The notes under the pieces: model-generated
What the model saw: the letters and a program-made list of their open reading frames with translations, nothing else
Databases searched by the model: none
Told to the model about the DNA's origin: nothing
Part shown: positions 18,667-26,664 of the stretch, piece by piece
Position numbering within the stretch: the stretch's first letter is position 1
Layout: each line of letters opens with the position of its first letter
Position numbers and translations under genes: made by a program
Source: JACKCR01 sp041390305
Lineage (GTDB): Bacteria; Eisenbacteria; RBG-16-71-46; CAIMUX01
Assembly (NCBI GenBank): GCA_041390305.1
Contig: JAWKQE010000025.1
Coordinates: 1 to 64,000, forward strand
Reading direction: 5' to 3'
Length of the DNA stretch: 64,000 bases

Positions 18667-19914
18667 TTGGCGAACGTGCTAGATAGAAACGACTTGGAAC
18701 GTCCCGAAGATCGGATCGGGCCACTGGCCAGGGACCTGCGGGGGACCTTACGGGCCCTGCTGGAAGCCGCAGCGGGGCCGGAGCCAAGGCCCTCGGCATT
18801 GGGCCGACGGCTTGCTCTGGACAAGAGTCTGGCGAGCCGACTCGTTCGTGCGGTCTCGGCGGGAAGTGACCCCGAGTTCCTCCACTATGTGCCCTCCCCC
18901 GCCGGCCTCCAGATCCTGATCGAGGCCGCCAGGTCCGGCGAGATGGATCCTGCCATCGTGGATCGTCTCGACTCCGATGTGGATCGGTTCCGGGATCTCC
19001 TCAACTCACTGTCCGGCGGCCGTGCCGATCTCGAGGCCCTGATTTCCGACGAGGCATCCCAGGTTCGTCAGCGCGCGATGAGATCCGCGAGCCAGTCGAT
19101 CTTCCGAGGAACGAGCGCTCTGCTGGGATACGAGAGTGCCAGTCTGTCCTCGGCACTTGTCGTCATGCCTTCCGCGCACCCGAACTACCTCGACGCAGTC
19201 GAAGTCCAACAACGAGTCGCCATTCGTCGGCTCCGTCCGACCGCTGCGATCGGAGTGCTTCGGGTCGCGATGACGGCTCCCTCCTGGGACGGTGAGGACG
19301 GGCTGTCGTTCCTGACCGTGGAGGGAAATCCGATCACCCGACCCGAGGACGTGATCCTGGCCGACCATAGCGATGCGACCCCATCCGAGTTCGAAGTCGT
19401 GGGCGACGGAGAGGATGTCACGCTCATCCTCGCGGAAGAGCAGGCGGCGTTGCGCGACCCGATCACGGTAACCTCGGCGCTCCGAATGCAGCGGGCATTC
19501 CACAGGTACCGGACGGGCGACGCAGCGGAGGGCGTCCGAACCTACAGGATCCAGATCCCCTGCAAGAGGATGGTCCGAACCGTGTTCATCCACGACGCCT
19601 GTCATTGCGGTCCGCCCGTCTTCACGTTCGAGCTCCCACGGCCGGGTCGGGATACAGGTGTTCGCGAAGAGGGCCTACTCGCGCGCGTCGGATCGATCGA
19701 TCTCGATGCGCCGGTGACGGCGTTGGGGCGTGGAATCCGAAACGCGGGGATTCGAGGGATCCCCCGATTCCTCGACGCGCTCCGAGAGGTCTTCCGGCGC
19801 GCCGATCTCGCTCCGGGCCAGTTCCACGGATACTCGATCGACGTCTCCTATCCAGTCGCGTTCGTGCACACTCGGTGCTGGCTTCCGCTCGAGGATCCGG
19901 CGCTCCCGAACTAG
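18667..19914 (+). CDS. Regulator-like protein of unknown function with N-terminal helix-turn-helix
   Basis: The product is 415 residues from TTG 18667 (GGGG 6-7 bases upstream); GTG 18676 is an alternative start. Residues about 20-70 contain ALGRRLALDKSLASRLVRAV, a pattern like a winged or XRE-type helix-turn-helix in which selected regulators begin. The remaining 330 residues are mixed alpha/beta with no signal peptide or membrane helix, including SASQSIFRGTSALLGYES, a central EFEVVGDG segment and a Cys/His patch HDACHCGPP near residue 315 that could bind metal. I do not recognise the C-terminal part. Divergent from the exported protein at 17850 with a 200-base shared gap, so it could regulate that gene. 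Confidence 0.7.
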   Translation: MANVLDRNDLERPEDRIGPLARDLRGTLRALLEAAAGPEPRPSALGRRLALDKSLASRLVRAVSAGSDPEFLHYVPSPAGLQILIEAARSGEMDPAIVDRLDSDVDRFRDLLNSLSGGRADLEALISDEASQVRQRAMRSASQSIFRGTSALLGYESASLSSALVVMPSAHPNYLDAVEVQQRVAIRRLRPTAAIGVLRVAMTAPSWDGEDGLSFLTVEGNPITRPEDVILADHSDATPSEFEVVGDGEDVTLILAEEQAALRDPITVTSALRMQRAFHRYRTGDAAEGVRTYRIQIPCKRMVRTVFIHDACHCGPPVFTFELPRPGRDTGVREEGLLARVGSIDLDAPVTALGRGIRNAGIRGIPRFLDALREVFRRADLAPGQFHGYSIDVSYPVAFVHTRCWLPLEDPALPN

Positions 19915-19987
19915 CTTCGGCTCCAGTCGACGGAAACGAAGCCCTCGCGGGATCGAAGCGTCCGAGGTCGACGGTCGCGCCGTCGCA

Positions 19988-20051
19988 CCGGCCTACTCGT
20001 ACGTGAGCAGTGCGTCGACCCGGCCTACTCGTACGTGAGGAGTGCGTCGAC
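19988..20051. repeat. 32-bp tandem duplication at the 3' end of apt
   Basis: Two adjacent 32-base units (19988-20019 and 20020-20051) differ at one base. On the minus strand each encodes the apt C-terminus RVDALLTYE plus its stop codon, so the duplication lies partly beyond the functional stop and does not change the protein. Confidence 0.8.
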
Positions 20052-20555
20052 CCGACGTCCGTCGAGACGGTCCCTGCCGCCGAGGTCTGCGAGTTCGACG
20101 AGGAACGATAGGCCGAGCACCTCTCCCCCGCACTGCTCGACGAGACGCGAGGCAGCGGAAGCGGTGCCCCCGGTGGCGAGGAGGTCGTCGACGATCAGCA
20201 CCTTCGCTCCGGGACGGATCGCGTCCTGGTGGATCTCGAGTGCATCGGTGCCGTACTCGAGTGCATACGACTCCCGGTGGGTCGCGGCCGGGAGCTTGCC
20301 CGGCTTGCGGAGCGGCACGAACGGAAGGCTGTACTGCGCGGCAATGCTCGCGCCGAGAATGAAGCCGCGCGACTCGATGCCGGCGATCACCTGGGCTTCG
20401 CCTTCGTAGGGTGCCCACATCGCTTCGAGACACTCGCGAACGAGGTTCCCGTCGAGGAGAACGGTGGTGATGTCGCGGAACAGGATCCCTGGCTTGGGAA
20501 AGTCGGGGACGTCACGGATGGTCCGACGCAGACGCGTCGCGAGCGATTCGGTCAC
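20025..20555 (-). CDS. apt: Adenine phosphoribosyltransferase
   Basis: APT salvages adenine to AMP using PRPP. The product is 176 residues, the normal length, starting at GTG 20555. It shows the typical N-terminus IRDVPDFPKPGILFRDIT, the adenine-site IAGIESRGFILG, and the PRPP loop VLIVDDLLATGGTASAA. tRNA-Pro(CGG) ends only 44 bases upstream on the same strand, with no terminator seen between them, so apt may be read from the tRNA promoter. The last 32 bases are tandemly duplicated downstream. Confidence 0.95.
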   Translation of the reverse strand: MTESLATRLRRTIRDVPDFPKPGILFRDITTVLLDGNLVRECLEAMWAPYEGEAQVIAGIESRGFILGASIAAQYSLPFVPLRKPGKLPAATHRESYALEYGTDALEIHQDAIRPGAKVLIVDDLLATGGTASAASRLVEQCGGEVLGLSFLVELADLGGRDRLDGRRVDALLTYE

Positions 20556-20599
20556 GATGCCCTCCGTGGAATCCTGACCCGGTGAGGGGGTTGAAAAGA

Positions 20600-20676
<77 letters not shown>

Positions 20677-20704
20677 ACCTAACCCCTTGGGTCGCAGATC
20701 CCGG

Positions 20705-20733
20705 AATATACCCAAGCCATTCTCGACTGTCCA
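20705..20733 (-). promoter_or_regulatory. Promoter of tRNA-Pro(CGG)
   Basis: Minus strand: TGGACA (20733-20728), a 17-base spacer, TATATT (20710-20705), 28 bases before the tRNA. The -10 is a near-consensus match. Confidence 0.65.
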
Positions 20734-20741
20734 GTAGCACG

Positions 20742-21416
20742 TCACGAGGATGTCTTCGCGTCCGGCCACCCTTCCTTGCCCACCAAAGGGACGAAGGCGC
20801 AGGGAAGCGACTCGAGCAGTTCGTACTCTCCCCCGTCCCGCTTCTCGTAGACGCGAAGCCCCTGGCGGCCGATCGGCCCGATCGGGACGACGAGGCGGCC
20901 GCCGGATCGGAGCTGGCGGAGGAGAGTGTGCGGAACGTCGGGCGCGCCGGCCGCCACGAGGATGCCGTCGAAGGGCGCTTCCTCGGGCCATCCAAGTGTG
21001 CCGTCCGCGATCCGGTACGTGACGTTCCGGACGTCCAGACGTGCGAGCCGCTCCCGGGCGTCCTCGCCGAGCGCGTCGAGCCGCTCGACCGTGTAGACGA
21101 CCTCGGCGAGCCGAGCCAGCACGGCGGTCTGGTACCCGGATCCGGTGCCGATCTCGAGGACGCGGTCCTTCGGGAGGAGGTCCAGACGCTCCGTCATGAG
21201 GGCGACCATGTAGGGCTGGGAGATGGTCTGGTCGAGACCGATCGGGAGTGCGTGGTCGCCGTAGGCGACATGCGTGAACTCGGAATCGACGAACACGTGG
21301 CGGGGCACTTCGGCCATCGCCCGGAGCACGCGCGGATCGCGGATCCCGCGGCGCACGATCTGCTCTTCCACCATGCGGGCGCGCAGCACTTCGGTGTCAC
21401 TGGGGAACGCCGTCAT
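20742..21416 (-). CDS. pcm: Protein-L-isoaspartate O-methyltransferase
   Basis: This enzyme uses SAM to methylate isoaspartyl residues and start their repair. The product is 224 residues, the usual length. It has the typical N-terminal segment MVEEQIVRRGIRDPRVLRAM, the family signature GLDQTISQPYMVALM, the SAM motif I VLEIGTGSGYQTAVLA and post-motif acidic residue VYTVERL, then FDGILVAAGAPDVPHTLLRQL. It follows surE by 166 bases on the same strand, a common pairing in stationary-phase repair loci. Confidence 0.95.
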   Translation of the reverse strand: MTAFPSDTEVLRARMVEEQIVRRGIRDPRVLRAMAEVPRHVFVDSEFTHVAYGDHALPIGLDQTISQPYMVALMTERLDLLPKDRVLEIGTGSGYQTAVLARLAEVVYTVERLDALGEDARERLARLDVRNVTYRIADGTLGWPEEAPFDGILVAAGAPDVPHTLLRQLRSGGRLVVPIGPIGRQGLRVYEKRDGGEYELLESLPCAFVPLVGKEGWPDAKTSS

Positions 21417-21582
21417 GTCGTCCTCCCTTCTCGGCCTCGTTCACTCAGCCCGGCCGGCGACGCCTCGACGAATCGTGCACGCGCGCCGATGCGACCCTTC
21501 GCCGGAGTGGGTCGCGACCGGCGCTCGTTCGCACGTCCGCGCCTTGGCTTCGCCCGCCTCAACGCCGGTGCTTCGGTCGACG

Positions 21583-22383
21583 CTACTCGGCAGACTCCGG
21601 TCCGTTCGGTTCGAGTCTCAGGCCCCAGGTGGCGATCGTCTCGACCATCGGCACGTCGGTGAGCGCGAGGTGGAGTGGAGTCATCGAGACGAAGCCGTCC
21701 TTGAGCGCGGCCATGTCGGAACGCGGGTCGTCGTCCCAGGACGGGGAGCCGCCGATCCAGTAGTAGGTGCGTCCCCGAGGGTCGGTGCGTTCGTCGATCA
21801 CGTCCTCGTACCGGCGGTGACCGAGTGAAGTGAGGCGGAGCCCTCGGTAGCTGGGACAGTCCGGGAAGTTGACGTTGAGGAGCAGGGTCGGCACCCGCTC
21901 TCTCCCCGCGAGCTGGAGGATGAGGTCGCGCGCGGCGACGGCGGCCGTCTGAAAGTCCCCGTTGCCGTTGGCGTGTGAGAACGCGATCGACGGAAAGCCG
22001 AGGAGGTGCCCCTCGAACGCGGCCGCAACCGTGCCCGAGTACGTCACGTCGTCGCCGAGGTTCGCGCCGTGGTTGATGCCCGAGATCACGAAGTCGGGGA
22101 CGAAGTCGACCTTGCCCCCAAGCCCACGAATCGCCATGAGGACGCAGTCGGACGGCGTGCCGTCGACCGCAAAGACGCGCTCCTCGAGTTTCCGGAGACG
22201 GAGCGGGTGGTGCATGGTGAGCGCATGGCTCGACGCGCTCTGCTCCCTCTCCGGCGCGACGATCAGGATGTCCGCGTGCGGTGAGAGTGCGTCGTGGAGT
22301 GCCCAGATCCCCTTCGCGTGGATGCCGTCGTCGTTGCTCAGCAGGATGCGCGTCCCCTCCCCGTTGTGGGCCCGCGGCCTCAT
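21583..22383 (-). CDS. surE: 5'/3'-nucleotidase SurE
   Basis: SurE is a metal-dependent nucleoside monophosphate phosphatase. The product is 266 residues from ATG 22383. The metal site is visible: SNDDG at about residue 14, SASSHALT, GTPSDCVLMAI, and SGINHGANLGDDVTYSGTVAAA. It lies downstream of tRNA-Pro(GGG), separated by a strong terminator, and upstream of pcm. Confidence 0.95.
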   Translation of the reverse strand: MRPRAHNGEGTRILLSNDDGIHAKGIWALHDALSPHADILIVAPEREQSASSHALTMHHPLRLRKLEERVFAVDGTPSDCVLMAIRGLGGKVDFVPDFVISGINHGANLGDDVTYSGTVAAAFEGHLLGFPSIAFSHANGNGDFQTAAVAARDLILQLAGRERVPTLLLNVNFPDCPSYRGLRLTSLGHRRYEDVIDERTDPRGRTYYWIGGSPSWDDDPRSDMAALKDGFVSMTPLHLALTDVPMVETIATWGLRLEPNGPESAE

Positions 22384-22503
22384 GCTGCCCGGCCACTGTG
22401 ATTCCGGGCGGTGATCGAGACGGCGAGTGATCGTCGCGTCGACGCGGACTGCCCGAACTCTCGAACCGCCCGAACTCTCGACCATAGACCCGTGACCGGT
22501 TCG

Positions 22504-22536
22504 AAAAAACAGAGAAGCCTCCCTGAGGAGGCTTCT
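22504..22536 (-). terminator. Intrinsic terminator of tRNA-Pro(GGG)
   Basis: AGAAGCCTCC (22513-22522), loop CTGA, GGAGGCTTCT (22527-22536), a perfect 10-bp stem. On the minus strand it is followed by CTG and six Ts (22509-22504). A textbook terminator 15 bases after the tRNA. Confidence 0.9.
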
Positions 22537-22550
22537 TCGTATCGAGATTT

Positions 22551-22627
22551 TGGTCGGGGCGACTGGATTCGAACCAGCGACCCCTTGCACCCCATGCAAG
22601 TGCGCTACCAGACTGCGCCACGCCCCG
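22551..22627 (-). tRNA. tRNA-Pro (anticodon GGG)
   Basis: 77 bases with encoded CCA. Acceptor CGGGGCG/CGCCCCG, anticodon arm CTTGC ATGGGGT GCAAG giving anticodon GGG, T-arm GCTGG TTCGAAT CCAGT. Normal cloverleaf, closely similar in the acceptor to tRNA-Pro(CGG) 2 kb away. Confidence 0.95.
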
Positions 22628-22649
22628 ACCTATGTCCCATCGGCCCCAG

Positions 22650-22679
22650 ACGGTAGTGGGACCCCCGAATGCGGTTCAA
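22650..22679 (-). promoter_or_regulatory. Probable promoter of tRNA-Pro(GGG)
   Basis: Minus strand: TTGAAC (22679-22674), an 18-base spacer, TACCGT (22655-22650), 22 bases before the tRNA. Confidence 0.4.
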
Positions 22680-22700
22680 GTCGAAAGTGGAACCGCGCAC

Positions 22701-23369
22701 TCACGAACGACTTTCGAGCCACTCCTTGAGGCCGAGGAGTTCGGCGCGGAGCTCCCCGATCTGCTTGGGGTCCGCCCCCGTCCTGAGCTCGGTCTGGACC
22801 ACGACGTGTGGCGTGCCGGTCGACCCGACTCCGTCGGACGTGCCGGATACCGCCGCGGCTGCCTGCGTCCCCGAGTTGCCGCTGCCGGGCGCTCCGCCGG
22901 ACGGCGCCCCGCCGTCCCGAACCGTGGAGCCTCCGGCACGCGCGCCCGTCTCGGCCGGGTCGCCTGCCTTGCCCGTCTCCCCTCCTGTTCCGGCGGGCGC
23001 GGCGACGGAGTCCGAGGCATCGGAAGCACTGCGGGCCGCGGCTGCCCTGCCGCCGCCGGATGGAGCATCGCCGGACGGAACCTCGCCGGAAGGAGCATCG
23101 CCGTCGCCCGTACTCGGGGCCCCGCCGGCACGGATCCGGTCGATCTCCTTGCGCGCGCCCTCGATCGTGAAGCGCCGGTCGTAGAGGAGTTCACGGATCT
23201 GCTCGAGGAGGAAGAGGTCCTTCTCCTGATAGCTCCGGTTTCCCGCGCGGTTCTTCTTCGGGCGGAGCCAACGGAACTGCGTCTCCCAATAGCGGAGGAC
23301 GTGCGGTTTCACGCCGAGCCGTTTGCTCACCTCGCTGATCGAGTAGTAGAGCTTTTTCGTCTCGGTCAT
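22701..23369 (-). CDS. MerR-family transcriptional regulator with long disordered tail
   Basis: The product is 222 residues from ATG 23369. Residues 1-78 are a MerR-type winged helix: YYSISEVSKRLGVKPHVLRYWETQF, then RPKKNRAGNRSYQEKDLFLLEQIRELLYDRRFTIEGARKEI. The region to about residue 195 is a low-complexity Gly/Ala/Ser/Pro linker including GDAPSGEVPSGDAPSGG repeats. A short helix closes the protein (IGELRAELLGLKEWLESR). No effector-binding domain or ligand cysteines are visible. Members of this group sit next to housekeeping genes in many phyla; the target is unknown. It follows gpsA by 38 bases. Confidence 0.85.
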   Translation of the reverse strand: MTETKKLYYSISEVSKRLGVKPHVLRYWETQFRWLRPKKNRAGNRSYQEKDLFLLEQIRELLYDRRFTIEGARKEIDRIRAGGAPSTGDGDAPSGEVPSGDAPSGGGRAAAARSASDASDSVAAPAGTGGETGKAGDPAETGARAGGSTVRDGGAPSGGAPGSGNSGTQAAAAVSGTSDGVGSTGTPHVVVQTELRTGADPKQIGELRAELLGLKEWLESRS

Positions 23370-23407
23370 CTCCTCTGGCTCCTTCGCTGCGGCCTTGGCC
23401 CTCTCGT

Positions 23408-24421
23408 CTATTCGGCCCGCAGAGGACGTGTCATGAGAGCATCGATCGCCTCTGCCGGATCGAGCCCGTGGAAGAGGATCCTCTCGACCTGGGCGAGGAT
23501 CGGGACCTCGACTCCGCGCTCCGCCGCCAGGCTCACGGCGGCGCGGGTCGTCCGGACGCCCTCGGCGACCATGGTCATCTGCGCCAGCGCGGCGTCGAGG
23601 GAATTGCCCTGGGCGAGAAGCCGGCCAAGCTGGTGATTGCGGCTGAGCGGGCTCGTACAGGTGGTGACGAGATCCCCCACGCCGGCGAGCCCGAGGAACG
23701 TCTCCATCTGGGCTCCGAGCGCGACCCCGAGTCGCGTGATCTCGGCGAGACCGCGGGTGAGGAGCGCGCCGAGCGTGTTCCGCCCGAGGCCGAGACCTTC
23801 CGCGATGCCCGCGGCGAGAGCGATGCCGTTCTTGAGCGACGTGGCGAGCTCGACGCCGATCGGGTCGCTGCTCCGGTAGACGCGGAACCGCTCCGTCGCG
23901 AAGAGCTCCTGGACGTGCCCGGCCGCCTCCTCGGACGTGGACGCGGCGAGGAGTGCGGTCGGCTTTCCTTCCGCAACCTCCCGGGCGAGACTCGGCCCCG
24001 CGAGCGTCACGAGGGAGCACGACTCCGCCCGTGGCTCGGTGTGTCCGAGTGCGTCCGAAACGACCTGACTCATCCGATACCCGGTTCCCTCTTCCAACCC
24101 CTTCGTCGCGATCACCCAGGTGACCCCGTTCTTCGGTTCCACAGCCGCGAGGAGCTCCCGAATCGCGTGCGACGGGACGGCGAGCACGGCCACCGATCCC
24201 TCCGGCCTGGGCGGAGCTTCCTCAGGGACGACGTGAATGAAACCAGGAAACGGTATACCTGGCAAATACTTCCTGTTCTCCCGCTCGCGCCCCATGGAGC
24301 CGCGCTGGACCTCGTCCCGTCCCCAGAGGAGGACGGGGATGCCTTTTCCTGACAGGACGAGCGCCAGGGTGGTGCCCCAACTACCGGCGCCGTAGACCAT
24401 GACCGGTTCCGCGAGTGTCAC
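23408..24421 (-). CDS. gpsA: NAD(P)-dependent glycerol-3-phosphate dehydrogenase
   Basis: GpsA reduces dihydroxyacetone phosphate to sn-glycerol-3-phosphate for phospholipid synthesis. The product is 337 residues from GTG 24421, 13 bases after plsY, with a GGAAGGACGGAG purine run upstream. Visible: the Rossmann motif YGAGSWGTTLA, LAGPSLAREVAEGKPTA, the catalytic lysine region LATSLKNGIALAAGIAEGLG, the segment RGLAEITRLGVALGA and GLAGVGDLVTTCTSPLSRN. It supplies the substrate of PlsY, its neighbour. Confidence 0.95.
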   Translation of the reverse strand: MTLAEPVMVYGAGSWGTTLALVLSGKGIPVLLWGRDEVQRGSMGRERENRKYLPGIPFPGFIHVVPEEAPPRPEGSVAVLAVPSHAIRELLAAVEPKNGVTWVIATKGLEEGTGYRMSQVVSDALGHTEPRAESCSLVTLAGPSLAREVAEGKPTALLAASTSEEAAGHVQELFATERFRVYRSSDPIGVELATSLKNGIALAAGIAEGLGLGRNTLGALLTRGLAEITRLGVALGAQMETFLGLAGVGDLVTTCTSPLSRNHQLGRLLAQGNSLDAALAQMTMVAEGVRTTRAAVSLAAERGVEVPILAQVERILFHGLDPAEAIDALMTRPLRAE

Positions 24422-24434
24422 GACTCCGTCCTTC

Positions 24435-25117
24435 CTACTTCCCTGCCGCGTCACCCGTCGTGGAGCCCGCGGCCGTGTTGCGTTGGTGTCCGGCTCCTGC
24501 CTGTCTCCGAACCGCCAGACGGCTCTCCTGTCCCCTCCGGAGCCTCCCGAGGTTGCTCCGGTGCCGAACGACGATGAACACGGCGGTGAGCAGAGAGAGC
24601 CAGAGGAACGGGTCGGTGACGCTTCGATGACCGAAGACCCAGACCGCGATCGGAAGGACGATGGCCGCGAGGACGGATGCGAGCGAGACGAGACGGGTGG
24701 TTGCGAAGAGCACGATCCATGTGAGGAGGGCCGCGAGGAGCCCGTAGGGAACGAGGGCTGCCCACGCGCCGGCCGCCGTCGCCACGCCCTTTCCACCGCG
24801 GAACCCAGCGAACGGGGTGAACATGTGCCCGAAGAACGCGCCGACCATTCCGATGAGCCCGGCGGCGGAGGCTGAGCCGGCGCGAGTGCCCGCGCGACGA
24901 GGACTGCGGCGACGCCCTTGGCCGCGTCGAGGAGGAGCACGGTGATCCCCCAACCCGGCCCGAGCGTGCGGTAGACGTTGGTTGCGCCGAGGTTGCCGGA
25001 GCCGTGTTCGCGCACATCGATCCCGCGGGCCATCCGCCCGATCCAGAGGCCGCTCGGGATCCCACCGAGGAGGTAGGCGATCCCAGCGGCGAGGAGGAGT
25101 CCGGTTGTGCTGCTCAT
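24435..25117 (-). CDS. plsY: Glycerol-3-phosphate acyltransferase PlsY, frameshifted
   Basis: PlsY transfers acyl from acyl-phosphate to glycerol-3-phosphate at the inner membrane. Two frames are needed. The first starts at ATG 25117 and reads SSTTGLLLAAGIAYLLGGIP, GIDVREHGSGNLGATNVYRTLG, LLLDAAKGVAAVLVARALAPA. The second continues SASAAGLIGMVGAFFGHMFTPFAGFRGGKGVATAAG and further membrane helices to a stop at 24435. The switch is at about 24870-24884 (GCGCCGGCTCAG on the minus strand). Adding one base gives exactly 228 codons (227 residues). The catalytic motifs SGNxGATNxYR and GFRGGKGVAT are intact, so an assembly error is more likely than a dead gene. It lies between der and gpsA. Confidence 0.85.
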
Positions 25118-25240
25118 GGCGCGATCCTACGACGAACCCCGCGCCGATGCTACGGAGCCGCGTGGGAAGCTAGGGGCCGGTTAGGTGGCGTCGCTCGACC
25201 GGCCGTCCGACCGGGCCCGATGGGGGCTGAGGTGCTTCCC

Positions 25241-26578
25241 CTAGCTCTTCCGGAGGGCGAGCCGGATCTGGGCTCCCTCGAACGGGAATGCGTCGCGGAA
25301 CCGGTTGAGGAGATAGCGTCCGTAGTCCGGCGCCAGTCGCCGCGGGTCGCTGACCCAGAGGGCGATCGTGGGCGGCCCGGTCTTCACCTGAGTGGCGTAG
25401 TAGACCTTGACCGGCTTCTGTCCGCCGCCTCGGGAGCGGGGCGGATTACTCTCGACCGCCTTCTCGAGCACCGCGTTCCACTCCGCGGTCGGGATCTCGC
25501 GCGTGTTGTTCTCGTGCACGCGGAGGATCTCCTCGGGGAGCTTGTGGATCCGCTGCGAGGTGAGTGCCGAGACGAAGACGAAGGGTGCGTGCGTGAGAAA
25601 CGGGAGTTGATCCTGGATTCGGCGCACCCACTCTCCCATCGTCTCGTGGGTCTTCTCCAGGAGGTCCCACTTGTTGACCGCTATGACGACGGCGGCCCCG
25701 GACTCGACGATCATGGCGCCGATCCGTGCGTCCTGGCGCTGGATCTCCTGCGTCGCGTCGAGGACGAGGACGGCCACCTGGGAGCGGTCGAGGGCACGCA
25801 TGGCACGGAGCGTGGCGTAGAACTCGTGATCGGGGTGATGGCCGAGCTTCTTCCGGATCCCGGCGGTGTCGATCAGCACCATGTCCTGCCCGTGGTACTT
25901 GAACGGTGCGTCCACCGCGTCCCGGGTCGTGCCGGGGACGTTGTCGACGATCATCCGCTCCTCGCCGAGGAGAAGGTTCGTGAGCGACGACTTGCCGACG
26001 TTCGGTCGCCCGACGAGCGCGATCCGGATGCCGTCCCCCCCGCCGACGGCGGAGCGGGGGTTCTTGACGCGCCGGGGCCGATCCTGGAGCTCCGTGACGA
26101 GCTCGTCGAGGAGGTCCCCGACTCCGCGTCCTTCGGTCGCCGAGATCGGGTAGACCTTCTCGAAGCCGAGCCCGAGGAACTCGAGCGCGTCGGGGTCGAG
26201 CTTGTCGTGATCGGTCTTGTTCGCCGCGAGGAGGATGGGAATGTCGAGTTTCCAGAGTTCGCGAACGATCGTCGCGTCGTGCGGATGGAGCCCCTGCCGC
26301 GTGTCGGCGAGGAAGATGACGGCGTCACAGATCTCCATGGCCTGGAGGACCTGGCGGAGGATCCGGTCGTCCATCGCCTCTTCGGAGTCCGGGACCCAGC
26401 CACCCGTGTCGACCAGGTGGAACTCGAAGCCGTTCCACTCCGCGCGCCGGGAGAGACGGTCCCGGGTGATGCCGGGCAGGTCGTCGACCACGGCGAGGCG
26501 GGCGCCGATGAGACGGTTGAAGAGGGTCGACTTTCCGACATTGGGTCGGCCGACGATGGCGACTACGGGAAGACTCAT
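25241..26578 (-). CDS. der: Ribosome-associated GTPase Der (EngA)
   Basis: Der has two tandem GTPase domains and a KH-like domain and is needed for 50S subunit maturation. The product is 445 residues, the usual size. Domain 1 has GRPNVGKST (about 10-18), DTGGW and NKTDHDK; domain 2 has GRPNVGKSS, DTAGIRKK and NKWDLLEK. The C-terminal KH-like domain spans about residues 355-440 (KVYYATQVKTGPPTIALWV). In the gene order DUF512, der, plsY, gpsA it matches the arrangement seen in Clostridia and relatives. Confidence 0.96.
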   Translation of the reverse strand: MSLPVVAIVGRPNVGKSTLFNRLIGARLAVVDDLPGITRDRLSRRAEWNGFEFHLVDTGGWVPDSEEAMDDRILRQVLQAMEICDAVIFLADTRQGLHPHDATIVRELWKLDIPILLAANKTDHDKLDPDALEFLGLGFEKVYPISATEGRGVGDLLDELVTELQDRPRRVKNPRSAVGGGDGIRIALVGRPNVGKSSLTNLLLGEERMIVDNVPGTTRDAVDAPFKYHGQDMVLIDTAGIRKKLGHHPDHEFYATLRAMRALDRSQVAVLVLDATQEIQRQDARIGAMIVESGAAVVIAVNKWDLLEKTHETMGEWVRRIQDQLPFLTHAPFVFVSALTSQRIHKLPEEILRVHENNTREIPTAEWNAVLEKAVESNPPRSRGGGQKPVKVYYATQVKTGPPTIALWVSDPRRLAPDYGRYLLNRFRDAFPFEGAQIRLALRKS

Positions 26579-26664
26579 GAAACCTGTCCTATCGAAACCT
26601 CCTGCCGGGCCGGCTGCCCGGGGAGGTGATTAGTCGGCCGGAAACGCTCCGGGCCGGAGAGACG

